From: Rhododendron vialii
Lineage: Eukaryota; Streptophyta; Magnoliopsida; Ericales; Ericaceae
Direction: 5' to 3'
Length of the DNA: 64,000 nt
NCBI RefSeq assembly: GCF_030253575.1
Contig: NC_080559.1
Span: 36,157,501 to 36,221,500, forward strand
Shown here: positions 22,346-31,794 of the stretch, piece by piece
Layout of the letters: every line of letters starts with the position of its first letter
How positions within the stretch are numbered: position 1 is the stretch's first letter
Position numbers and translations under genes: made by a program
Notes under the pieces: generated by a model
Told to the model about the DNA's origin: nothing
What the model saw: the letters and a program-made list of their open reading frames with translations, nothing else
Databases searched by the model: none

Positions 22346-22995
22346 TCAAGGTTCAACATTGATCACCGAACTAGAACATCCTATTGATTCGGACTGATCT
22401 CTATCTAGATTCAAATTCATTATGTTTTCAATGACATCATCCAACTTCACGTCGTAGATTTCTAAATGACAATAATAAGTCATGTTAGTCTCAAGTTTAT
22501 TCTCTAAAAGTTGCATAATAAAGCATCACAATATATTTACCTTCCCTTCCAAACAACCAATCCCAAGAGCATATCAAAGCTTCAACAATTTTAGGTCTTA
22601 AAGAACTATGATATTTGTCAAGAACTCGACCACCAATACTAAATGCAGATTCGGAAGCAACCGTAGATATAGGAATACTAAACACAATGCGAGCCATCGA
22701 TGCAAGTTCCAGATACCTGTAATTGTGGGCTCTCCAATATTCAGGTATATCAATATTTTCATTTCTTGGAAGCCTAGGCTCATCCAAATACAGTTTTAGC
22801 TGATTTTTTTGTGCACTAGAAATAAATGAATGGCTCTCAAACGCATAAAAATCCTATAAACAAAAAAATATAAAAAAAATTAGAAGGTAACGCAAAATAC
22901 CAAGTTAATTTATATGAACACCATGTCAAAAAGAATGTTGTTACCTCAATGAATTCGCCCTGATTTTCTTGAATAACTTTTCCTTGAACAACATT
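22346..22995 (-). pseudogene. hAT transposase, C-terminal exons (hATC dimerisation domain)
   Basis: Three spliced minus-strand segments read in one frame: one ending at about 22945 (GEFIE|GTAACA), 22853-22541 and 22461-22346 (stop TGA at 22348-22346). The middle exon contains the hAT C-terminal dimerisation signature: EYWRAHNYRYLELASMAR, FSIPISTVASESAFSIGGR, VLDKYHSSL and EALICSWDWL. This domain dimerises the transposase of hAT elements in the nucleus. Splice sites are good (TATAG|GAT, AAG|GTAAAT, TTTAG|AAATC). The N-terminal zinc finger and RNase-H-like catalytic part are missing: sequence upstream of about 22995 is unrelated, so this is a truncated remnant. Confidence 0.85.
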
Positions 22996-23370
22996 AGGTT
23001 TGTAAGAGGCTTTAGATTATCCAACTCTATATTACTTTATCATGCTTATGTTCACGGAATCACATTCAAACAATCACCACACACTTAAAGCATAGTGTCA
23101 CATGGACGGACACCTTTGAAGTGGAAACCACTTATGTTTTATTACACATCAAAACAAGAAATCCTAGTAAACATATATACCTACTCATAATCATCCTAAG
23201 ATCAAAACACGAATACTTTCATTCAAGTTTATATTTCGAAAAATCCGTTCTTTCCTCCTTTTAGGGAAGTTCAAAACAACATGTGTTTTTCCGGAAAATA
23301 AAGTCGATATTATCAACATACTCCCCTTCCTTTTCAAAACTTTAATAAACACATTTCAAGTTCTCGTGCA
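22996..23370. other. non-coding flank of the Cassandra insertion
   Basis: No gene seen. It ends in TTTCC, the target site of the Cassandra element; the same sequence resumes at 25259. Confidence 0.4.
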
Positions 23371-23399
23371 TTTCCTGTCACGCCCCGCCCCGCGCACGG

Positions 23400-24566
23400 T
23401 GCTTGACGATTTTCTAGTCCTAAATTAATGGGTTGCCCCAAGCGTAGGGCGGAGACCGACGTAGCACAATATCCGGTAAGTCCGGAGTCGAATCCACAGA
23501 GACGGTGATGTGTGCTGACTAAAAACTCGAGTTGTTACTTATTTAAATTGGCTCTTAGGTAGCCACCCCTTGTCTTTTTATGAAGAGATTAACTAAAATC
23601 TAGAAATTGATTGTATTTTTCAAATAATTAAAAGAGGTACGGTCGTAGGGTTCATAGCATTTGTAACTAGTCCAGATTAACCTGCTCTGTTTGGAGTTCT
23701 TAAAAACGTTTAATTTTAGATTGAAATAGATACCCCGCAAGATGCGAGACCCTATGGTCGCCGTATACCCATGCGCAGCGAAGAATGAGTTTTGGACCCC
23801 CATTCTCCCGTTCACATGGGCTCCGACGATGCCCAGGTTCGTCCGCAGGAAGTATTTTCCAATCTAAAATCGTTTTTTCATTGTTTGATAAAAGAAGCAG
23901 TGCCCGAACTAGCCACAGTATGCTAATCACCCCGCGACCCTACTTGTACGACTACTCACTCATTATTAAACAAGAAGCAAGAAGCAAAAGAAACCCTAAA
24001 TCGAAACATACTTATATTACGCGATACAGAAAATAAATAAGAGATCCAAATCAAACAAAAATAGATAAACAACTTTTATTAAGAACAGAAATTAAAACAA
24101 ATTATCAAAATGCGAGTAATTAAACAAAGCATCAAAAACTTGGAAGAAACAAAATACTTAACAATATGCCGTAGCCCCCGTCGTAACATGTTTTCTTTTC
24201 CACGGACAGAAGAAGCCAGAAGAGGAAGTCTCTCTTTTTTCCACGCCGCCCCTTGTGCGCAGCTTTTTCTCTTTTTTCCCAGGACCCCTCGTCACCAGTA
24301 GGTTGAATTGTTTATATAGGTTTCAAGACTTTAATCACACAAAGGTCCTTTGAACTTCATGAAATAACAAATGAACCATTCAATTTTGAATCATTTCGGA
24401 TTTGAACCTCAAACTTCTTTAAAATCTTCTTTTTATTTAAAGTCTCGGACAACGGGCTCGAGCAACCTATAAACATAAAAACAAATAATAAAAATCAGTT
24501 AACAAATATAAAAGACTAATAAATGTATATTGGAGGGCCAAAATATGTATATTTTGGCACTTATCA
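23400..24566 (-). mobile_element. solo LTR of a Ty3/gypsy-type (Tat/Ogre-like) element, copy 2, inside Cassandra
   Basis: A 1167-bp unit with TG...CA ends and a perfect 5-bp duplication CACGG (23395-23399 and 24567-24571). In its own orientation (minus) it starts TGATAAGTGCC with a 10-bp hairpin (24537-24558), has a TATATAAA box (24311-24318), and ends with a TCGAATCCACAG-type reverse-complement block and CCCTACGCTTGGG, as in copies 1 and 3. No internal coding sequence is present. Its position inside the Cassandra 3' LTR dates it after the Cassandra insertion. Confidence 0.85.
24311..24318 (-). promoter_or_regulatory. TATA box of solo LTR copy 2
   Basis: Minus-strand CCTATATAAACAATTC, in the same relative place as the TATA boxes of copies 1 and 3. 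Confidence 0.5.
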
Positions 24567-24676
24567 CACGGCGCCCTATGTGGGCCCGAGCCAGTGCGGC
24601 CACGTGCCCACGATGATCCCATCCATCTTTGTACAATATTGTCTGCTTTAGGTGCCCAAAGACCGTAGACTTCCCA

Positions 24677-24730
24677 GTAGGGTCACCCATCCCTGTACTA
24701 CCCCAAGATGAACACGTTTAACTGTGAAGT
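24677..24730 (-). promoter_or_regulatory. 5S-rRNA-like internal promoter in the Cassandra 3' LTR
   Basis: The minus strand reads AGTTAAACGTG...GGATGGGTGACC, matching box A and box C words of plant 5S rRNA genes (AGTTAAGCGTGC and GGATGGGTGACC). Confidence 0.8.
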
Positions 24731-24948
24731 CCCTACGTTCTTTGGCTCGCCCTCACGGCTTTAAAAGGCCTTGTACAAATAGGATTTGATCATTCCTTAT
24801 AAATTGTGACTTGCCCCCCCCCCCAATCGGCGAGTAGACTGTCACAATCTACCCCCTTAGAGGTGTAACGTCCTTATTACACAATGCCCAGCAACCCTCC
24901 CATGGGGTCCGTGGCAGCAGAGCGACTCGCCACTTTGCCCAGGGTTGA

Positions 24949-24960
24949 GCTTTGATACCA
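24949..24960 (-). other. Cassandra primer binding site
   Basis: Minus-strand TGGTATCAAAGC, complementary to initiator tRNA-Met, two bases from the 5' LTR end. Confidence 0.85.
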
Positions 24961-24962
24961 CC

Positions 24963-25258
24963 TATCACGCCCCGCCCCGCGCACGGCGCCCTATGCGAGC
25001 CCGAGCCGGTGCGGCCACGTGCCCACGACGATCCCATCCATCTTTGTATAATATTGTCTGCTTTGGACGCCCAAAGCCCATAGACTTTCCAGTGAGGTCA
25101 CCCATCCCTGGATTACCCCAAGATGTGCACACTTAACTGTGAAGTCCCTACGTTCTTTGGCCCGCCCTCACGGCTTTAAAAGGCTTTGTACAAATAGGAT
25201 GGATCATTCCTTATAAATTGTGACCTGCCCCCCCTCAACCGGCGAGTAGGCTGTCACA
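24963..25258 (-). repeat. Cassandra 5' LTR
   Basis: The 296-bp LTR starts TGTGACAGCC. Its partner (23376-23399 joined to 24572-24846, 299 bp) is clearly similar but has many differences, so the insertion is not recent. Confidence 0.9.
25083..25139 (-). promoter_or_regulatory. 5S-rRNA-like internal promoter in the Cassandra 5' LTR
   Basis: The minus strand reads AGTTAAGTGTGCACATC...AGGGATGGGTGACCTC. The box A and box C words of the RNA polymerase III 5S promoter are present with one or two changes. In Cassandra elements this segment is reported to drive Pol III transcription. Confidence 0.85.
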
Positions 25259-26370
25259 TTTCCACATACAAACAATATGCATATTTCTATATTTAGAGAT
25301 AGTAAGTACGGGAGAATCTATGTATACTCAACTTTATACTTAGAGAAAGTGGTTAGAGGTATTCTACCATTTTTCTTGGTGGTAGAGCGGCTATGAACAA
25401 GTATGTTGGTGATCGAACGGAGTGACTTCCTACGGAAAGTTTCGGTAGCTTCGAAAGAGAAAAGATTTCTCTCAAAACTAGTTCTTGACTAACTACTAAA
25501 CTTTTTGGATTGAAAGGGTGGTCGAGTGGTGGTTTAGTGGCGGTCTTGGATGAGTTTCTTGAAGAACTTCAAGAAGAACTCAAGAACGAGAAGAACAAAG
25601 AACAAACTCAAGAATTCTAGAAAGAGAAGTTGAAAGGTTTCAAAGTGTGAGTTGAATGGCACGAGGGGGGTGCTATATATAGCAAAAATCTTGGGCTCTC
25701 TCACTCTCTCTTGGCCCCCCCGCTCTCTCTTTCTCTCATTTTTTTGTTTCATTGTGTTGTCAAATCTCACCTTTAAACATGCCAAAGCCTTGTCAATCCA
25801 TCCTAAGTGCAAGACTAAGTAATCATGGAGATTTTCCAAGGCTTAAAGGCAAATCCTAAGTAATTATAACCTAGGTTGGTAAGTCTTGCAAGTAAGAGGG
25901 AAATGATAGTTAGGCTAAAGAGTAGTCTTCCCATGTATAATCAATTTTAGGTCTAGTTTGTAAGTAAAACTAGGATGACTAAGGGATAGATTGTGTGCTT
26001 GAAGTAGTCTAGGAATGGGTTGTCAAATAGTTCTAGGCTTGAGTGTGAAATTGGTAAAGGTGATAGCTTGCTAGAGTGTACAAACACATGCACACACTCA
26101 CTCTCTCTCCCTCTCGGCTTTCTTTCTCACTCTCTTTATCTAGTACCATGTGTGTGTGTGTGTGTATATATATATATGTATATATATATATATGTATGTA
26201 CCTATATATATGCATACCTAAGTACAAAGTAGTCTTATTAGGTCTATGGAAGAAGAGATGATGAGTGGTGAGGATTTCAAGTGCCTTACATTGTCCAATG
26301 GGTAAGACTTTTCCTAGAAAATGTGTATCTAAGTATATAGACTTATATAGGCATGCTTAAAATAGCCTAT

Positions 26371-26454
<84 letters not shown>

Positions 26455-26522
26455 CGTATGTGTATGTATATGTAAGTACTTAGGAAATCTAGGAAAGTGA
26501 CTTTGGGGAGGTAATTAGGTTT
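25259..26522. other. non-coding, probably old LTR-type sequence
   Basis: This continues the DNA broken by Cassandra. A minus-strand TATA-like word (GCTATATATAGCACC, about 25671-25685) is followed on that strand by AC/CTT-rich leader-like DNA, which suggests an LTR promoter; both LTR ends could not be found. It contains CT-rich tracts (25690-25740), a (TG)n-(TA)n block at 26150-26200 and a (TA)n-(TG)n block at 26374-26450. No gene is supported. Confidence 0.4.
26374..26450. repeat. (TA)n-(TG)n microsatellite
   Basis: About 14 TA followed by about 24 TG units. Confidence 0.95.
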
Positions 26523-26945
26523 CACTACAACAAATTGTGTTCTTTGCGACCAACTTTTAGCGACTAACAAAATTTGGGTCTCTTTTGCTATGGTACTTGC
26601 GACCAAGAGCTTCCTTGGTTGCGAAAAGAAGAAAGTTGTTCCTGCACGCGACCCAATGTGTTGGTCGGTAAATGCGAGTCTCCTATTCTTTGGCGCGAAA
26701 CTTTACTGCTGGCGGGAAAACTTTTAGCGACCAAACTCTAATTCAGTTAACGACCAGAATGAATTTTGTCACGTAAAAGAGTTGAATAAATAAGTATTGC
26801 GACCAGCATGTGACTATTTTGCGACCAAGAAGAAGCTGGTTACATTATATTTCTGTATTAAATGTTTAAGCGACTAGGGTGCTCTAGTCACAAAATCTTT
26901 ATTATTTAGTGACCAATTGTGAGTCACTAAATGCTATAGCATAAC
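26523..26945. repeat. left TIR and subterminal repeats of the 12.5-kb CACTA element
   Basis: TTGCGACCAACTTTTAGCGAC and many GCGACCAA, TTGGTCGC and AGCGACTA variants lie in both orientations. Such arrays bind the accessory transposase (TnpA type) in CACTA elements. Confidence 0.8.
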
Positions 26946-27589
26946 TTTTTGAGGCTTAATTATTTTTTTGTTTTGTGACTTAAAGTGTGTTTCAGAACCC
27001 ATTTTAAATACTTATTTTTTAAGAAGATAATTTTGAACTAAAAATTAATTTGTTTATGCAAATAATTTTTCTAACAATATGGATCTGGTTTGATAAATTT
27101 CATTAAGATCTTTTGAGTGGTACAAAAAAATAAAATAAATAAAATTTCATTTACATTATTTTTAAGTTTAAAAATATGAAATAAATACTTTTTTTTTTTT
27201 AAGAAAGTGTTCTGGAACGAGGCCATTGGTCTCAAAACATGATTTTTGGCATGGTTGAGGGTAGCAAAGAGTTGTACAAATGAATAGTTTTGATATGCAC
27301 ATTAGACTTGGAGAAAAGGAGCCCAAAAAACTCAAACAAAATGATCTGTTTGCACTATGGGGATGAAGATAATCCATTTTCTTGCAAAAAATTTGTCTCA
27401 ATCCGTATGTTATACTTAATTGGTATGTTTGATGGTGGGAAAAAGATAGGTGAGGTCTATCAACGGTATTTAGGGTGGACTCACATATACCCTCTTTTTT
27501 CGAACTCCATAGTTCGGTATATGTTTGCACACGAAAGTAAGGGCAATTGGACAATAGTGGACTTTTTGCAATTAGGGCATGGTGTTGTA
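26946..27589. other. AT-rich interior of the CACTA element
   Basis: No supported gene. A plus-strand open frame of about 100 codons at 27290-27595 has no recognisable domain, no splice context and overlaps an open frame on the other strand. Confidence 0.35.
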
Positions 27590-27962
27590 CAGTGATGTGC
27601 ACAGTACCGTGGTAAGCACCTTCAAGCCGTCGGATCGTGCATCCAACAGCTCGGATATCATATCTGCAATGAACGACTCTTGATTGTTGGTTGCCAATAT
27701 GAGATTCTAGCTATCGGATGCACGATCCGATGACTTGGAGGTGCATAGCTCAGTGTTGTGCACCTCACTATGGTGCTGTGCAGTAGCGTACGCAACACTG
27801 TGCTTCACACCTCCAAGCCGTCGGATCGTGCATCCGACAGCTCGAATCTCATCTCGATAATAAACGGTTCTCGATTGTTGGTTGTTGAGATAAGATCCGA
27901 GCCGTCGGATGCACGATCCGACGGCTTGAAAGTGTAGAGCATGATATTCATTGCACAACACC
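27590..27962. repeat. two adjacent inverted-repeat (hairpin) MITE copies
   Basis: Hairpin A (about 27590-27765) and hairpin B (about 27779-27962) share the arm word AAGCCGTCGGATCGTGCATCC and its reverse complement GGATGCACGATCCGACGGCTT. Each folds on itself, and the two copies are related to each other. They have no coding capacity. Confidence 0.8.
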
Positions 27963-28210
27963 AACTCGAAGTCTGAACTATTTGTCAATTTAGTATTACA
28001 TTTAACTAATTAATGAAGGGGATACCCTCATCGTCTTTATCTCCACATCTAATGGTCAAAAATTACCCTCATCATATTTATCTCACCTAAACAAATACAA
28101 TATAATTAATTCCAATATACATATAGTCTTATCTATTATTTTTGTGAATCCAACTTGTCCCATCTATTCATATTCTTAATCTCCTTTTATCCAATCCTCT
28201 ATTTTCCATT

Positions 28211-28450
28211 CAAATTTTGATGATTCGAACAGTTCAATATATTCAGAATGTGATTTTAAGGATTTTCGTTAGAAATCAACAAAAAATATGACCGGAAAGT
28301 GATTGATCTGAGCAGTTTTTTATTGAACCGTTCAATGAAAACTGCTCGGATGAAGCACTCCTCAATCAATTTTTTTGTCGATTTCTCGCGAGGACCTTTA
28401 AAATCACATTATGATCACAGTGAATGGATTGGATCATCAAAATTTGATCG
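28211..28450. repeat. fold-back element, copy 1 of 4
   Basis: The left arm starts CAAATTTTGATGATTCGAAC and the right arm ends GGATCATCAAAATTTGATC. The centre is the GAGCAGTTTTTTATTGAAC / GTTCAATGAAAACTGCTC pair. Arms are about 115 bases. Confidence 0.8.
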
Positions 28451-28476
28451 GTATATATATATATATACACACAAAA

Positions 28477-28841
28477 CTTCTAATAAGGGCGCCCTTACCG
28501 TATTACGGTAAGGACGTCCCTTGCCCGACCAATTTGTGATGATCCGAGCCGCTCAATGTGTTCAGAACGTGATTTTAAAGGTACTCGCGAGAAATTAGCA
28601 AAAAAAAAGACCGAAAAGGGCTTGATCCGAGCAGTTTTTGTTTGTATTTTATCGAACGGTTCAAATAAAAACTGCTCAAATCAAGCCCTTTCCGGTCATT
28701 TTTTTTGCTGATTTCTCGTGGGTACCCTTAAAAATCACGTTCTGAACACATTGAGCGGCTCGGATCATCAAAATTTGGTCGGAAAAGAAAAGAAAAGGGG
28801 AAGCCCTTACCGTAATACGGTAAGGGCGCCCTTATTAGAAG
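28477..28841. mobile_element. fold-back element, copy 2 of 4, with 37-bp perfect TIR
   Basis: The 365-bp element has outer arms identical for 37 bases (starting CTTCTAATAAGGGCGCCC, containing the inner palindrome CCGTATTACGG). The inner arms are those shared with copies 1, 3 and 4 (GATGATCCGAGCCGCTCAAT; GAGCAGTTTTTG). It is the best-preserved copy, and the whole element can fold into one hairpin. Confidence 0.85.
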
Positions 28842-28845
28842 CTTA

Positions 28846-28847
<2 letters not shown>

Positions 28848-28899
<52 letters not shown>
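28848..28899. repeat. (TA)n microsatellite
   Basis: About 25 TA units between fold-back copies 2 and 3. Confidence 0.95.
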
Positions 28900-28903
<4 letters not shown>

Positions 28904-29246
28904 GATTCTATAAGAGATCCATTATTTTAATAAAATACGAATCTCCCATTTCTAGATCTAATTTTGATGATCCGAAGCGTTCAATATGTGCAGAACGTGA
29001 TTTTAAGGGTTTTCGCAAGAAATAAGCAAAAAATATAACCGAAAAGTGCTTGTTTTGAGCAGTTTTTAATTGAACCGTTCAATAAAAACTGCTCAAATCA
29101 AACACTTCCCATGTATATTTTTTGCTAATTTGTCTTAGGAACACTTAAAAATCACATTCTGATCACATTGAACGGTTCGGATCATCAAAATTTGATCAAG
29201 ATCATGAGCTCCATATTTTATTAAAATAAGGGGTTTCTCATAGAAC
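28904..29246. repeat. fold-back element, copy 3 of 4
   Basis: The outer arms GATTCTATAAGAGATCC and its partner ending CTCATAGAACC enclose the shared core (AATTTTGATGATCCGAAGCG ... GATCATCAAAATTTGATC). Confidence 0.75.
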
Positions 29247-29279
29247 CCACAAGCTTCTTGTAATTAATAACATTAAGTA

Positions 29280-29575
29280 AGGACCTTAGGTAAGGACTCA
29301 TATGTCCCAATCAAATTTTGATAATTTGAACTGTTTAATGGGTGCAAACCGTGACCTTAAGAGGCTCCGTGAGAAATTAACAAAAAATATGATCAAAAAG
29401 TGCTTGTTTTGAGCAATTTTTTATTGAACTGTTCAGTGAAAACTGCTCAGATCAAACATTTTCCGGTCTTATTTTTTGTTGATTTCAAGCGGGAACCCTT
29501 AAAATCACGTTCTAGTCACACTGAACGGTTCGGATCATTAAAATTCAATCGGGATCTATGAGGTTCTTACTTAAG
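29280..29575. repeat. fold-back element, copy 4 of 4
   Basis: The most diverged copy: the core arms (CAAATTTTGATAATTTGAAC and GTTCGGATCATTAAAATTCAA) are still recognisable, with outer arms around TAAGTAAGGACCTTAGG and TTCTTACTTAAG. Confidence 0.7.
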
Positions 29576-30046
29576 CTATGTAAGAGATTCTTTACAGGAA
29601 GCTGATTATATATATATTTTTCATTCCTCCACAAATAAATAATTGAAAAAAGGGAACAAAAATAAGCAAATTTTTTTTGAGTCCAGATCAAGATTTAGTC
29701 TTTTTTCTTTTTTTATTTTTTGGAAACATGCATGTTTGTCAGATTTTCTTAAAAGAACAACTAATTTGGATATGGGTAAAGACTTGAACCGGTGAAAAGA
29801 TCTTATTTTTTTTATCATTTTATCTTAAAGGATTATAATTAATTTTTAGCTCTAGGGCTCTCGTTAAACCTTAATTGTTCCGATTTTCAATCCGTTTGAA
29901 CCAGTGCAAAGATCTTTTTTTGATTATTTTATCCTCAAGAATCATATTTAATTTTTAGCTCTAGGGCTCTAGTTGAAGAGTCTTAAAAGAAGGATAAAAC
30001 TAAATGTTTCAACACCAAAAAACATAATCCAAAACGCCGTCGTGTT
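29576..30046. other. T-rich stretch with a short direct repeat
   Basis: The segment TATTTAATTTTTAGCTCTAGGGCTC repeats at about 29832 and 29948 with GATTTTCAATCCGTTTGAACC nearby. The same words occur at 19980-20090 inside the Harbinger-like element. No gene is seen. Confidence 0.4.
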
Positions 30047-30235
30047 CACTACAAGAAATTGTGGCTTTAATGGCATTTTTATTATCGGCATGTGTTAAAA
30101 TGCCAATAATACTAGTTATTTCTGGCATTAAAAATAATGCTGAAAAATATTAACTTTAAACGGCACTAGTAATAAAATGCCGGTAAAAATAACTCAAAAA
30201 CGGCATTATTGGAGCAAATGCCAGTTTTAGTTTAG
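30047..30235 (+). mobile_element. second CACTA left terminus (GGCATT subterminal family)
   Basis: CACTACAAGAAATTGTGGC at 30047 is a canonical CACTA TIR. It is followed by a different subterminal array: GGCATTTTTA, TGCCAATAA, GGCATTAAAAATAATGC, GGCATTATTGG. No right end with this array exists in the window. It directly precedes the transposase gene's leader, so that gene may belong to this truncated nested element rather than to the outer one. Confidence 0.7.
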
Positions 30236-31794
30236 ACAATGGACGGCAATATTATCACGAGCACTCGCGATTTTTTCTCCCATCCTAAACGATGTCGTCT
30301 CCCTCCTACTTTTCCTTTTTCCCTCCTATTTTTCCCTTTTTCCCTCCCCCGCGCGTTCTCTTTTGCTTCACTCCTAAAATCTCTGCAAACAAAAATCCCC
30401 AAAAACAGAAGCCGACGACTTCTCTCTTGAAGACTCCTAAAATCTCTTGCTTCACTTCCCGTGGATTTAGCTCACAAGCAATGACGTCAACGAACCCTTC
30501 AATTCACGTGATCGATCGAAGCCCTAGCTCAACATCACTGGTCATTGCATGAGATCTCACCGTTGCAGGTACACACGATTTCTTCTTCAAATCTGTGTTC
30601 TGGGTTTGAACTTCGCATCCCCTCTCTCTATTTAGGGTTTTGAGTTTACAAAATTTCTGCAATTGTTCACCTTTGAACCTTGAATCCCGTCTCTTGGTTT
30701 AGGGTTTCAGGTTTGCATGTAAATGTTCCAAAATTGATGTCCTGCTTGTGTTCTATTTCTGCCATTAAAATGCGGTTTGTCACGTGATTTGCTAAACTAT
30801 TGGTTTTGATTGTGTATAGATGTTGTAGTTGATGGTACAAGAAACTTTATCTATTTTTTTGGCTGAAATTGGTGGAGACCATCTCGATTTTTTGTGTATA
30901 GATAGATGTGGGTCTTTCAAAGACGCATATAAACTGTTTGTTGAAATGCATGTTAAGAGAGTGAACACAGTGGCCATATGGTTGAAGTTTTGTTAGTATA
31001 ATAATCCATTTTTAGGAGCAAATTTTTCGTTTAGCATGACTTGTCCTTTTGTTACGAGTATCAAGTACTCGGTGTTTCAAAATCAGGACATGACCTTTAC
31101 TTTTCTTTTTTCCTGTCTTTATCCTTTTAGCATTTTGGTTGATGGATAAGAAATAGATTAGGGGAAAGAGCAAATAGCATTATAGCATATCAACTCCAAT
31201 AGTCAAGAGGTATCTGCATCCAAAACCATGTGTTACTTATCATTGAATGTTTGCATGGCACTACGAGTCAGTGGCCACTAGTTGTTGTGGCTGCATATTT
31301 GGCACTTGCTGCCTTGTTATTTTTTCATTTTTTCTCGTTAGGTACTTAAGAATGACATACCTTCTTATATACATATAGATTGGGTTGTAGAGCGAAGCAA
31401 CTCCTTAGATACCTCTATCTTCTGTTGAAGTGTTTAAAGGTATTTAGGAAGTGAAGTTTTATATTTTAATATGTTGTTCACGTGTGGGATACGTGAACAA
31501 TACTACAATAGTACCCAAAAAGTATCCAAAACTTCAAAAAATCTAGAAAATCGATTTTTGTATAGTCGATATTCCTTGCATACATGTTTGAGAGTAACAG
31601 AGGTGTATCGTTGTCCAATACAGACGTATTGGACTAGGAGTGCTACATATTGGACTGATCTATGATGTTTTGGCTATGCATGCTTAAGACGTGTTTACCT
31701 TCTTAAATGTTCTTCGCAAATTGTTATACTTTGTTTCTTTTATTAATTATATTGTTGCGCATGTTAATCAATTTAGTTCATTGAAGTTCCATAG
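30236..31794 (+). other. 5' leader and first intron region of the Transposase_24 gene
   Basis: 30290-30545 is a CT-rich leader-like exon (TTTTCCCTCC repeats, then CTTCACTTCCCGTGG). It ends at a plausible 5' splice site, GTTGCAG|GTACACACG (30567). The following 1.2 kb is T-rich, intron-like and without a supported ORF; it ends in CCATAG at 31794. The first exon seems to be non-coding or to carry a very short start region. Confidence 0.4.

Larger units (their letters stand above)
23376..25258 (-). mobile_element. Cassandra TRIM retrotransposon, complete but split by a solo LTR
   Basis: A small non-autonomous LTR element read on the minus strand: 5' LTR 25258-24963, PBS 24960-24949, a non-coding interior of about 115 bases ending in a purine tract (CTAAGGGGGT, PPT), and a 3' LTR from 24846 down to 23376. 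A perfect 5-bp duplication TTTCC flanks it (23371-23375 and 25259-25263). Both LTRs contain a segment resembling 5S rRNA (AGTTAAGTGTGC...GGATGGGTGACCTC), the hallmark of Cassandra. It encodes no protein, so proteins must come from other elements. The 3' LTR is interrupted at 23400-24566 by a gypsy-type solo LTR with its own CACGG duplication. The 5' LTR end has mutated from TGACA to TGATA. Confidence 0.93.

Noticed and set aside
24677..25139. Genuine 5S rRNA genes
   Set aside because: Only the internal promoter part matches, and both copies lie inside Cassandra LTRs, so they are element promoters and not rRNA genes.
27290..27595. Plus-strand frame of about 100 codons in the CACTA interior
   Set aside because: An overlapping frame of similar length exists on the other strand. 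There is no family motif and no splice or promoter support.
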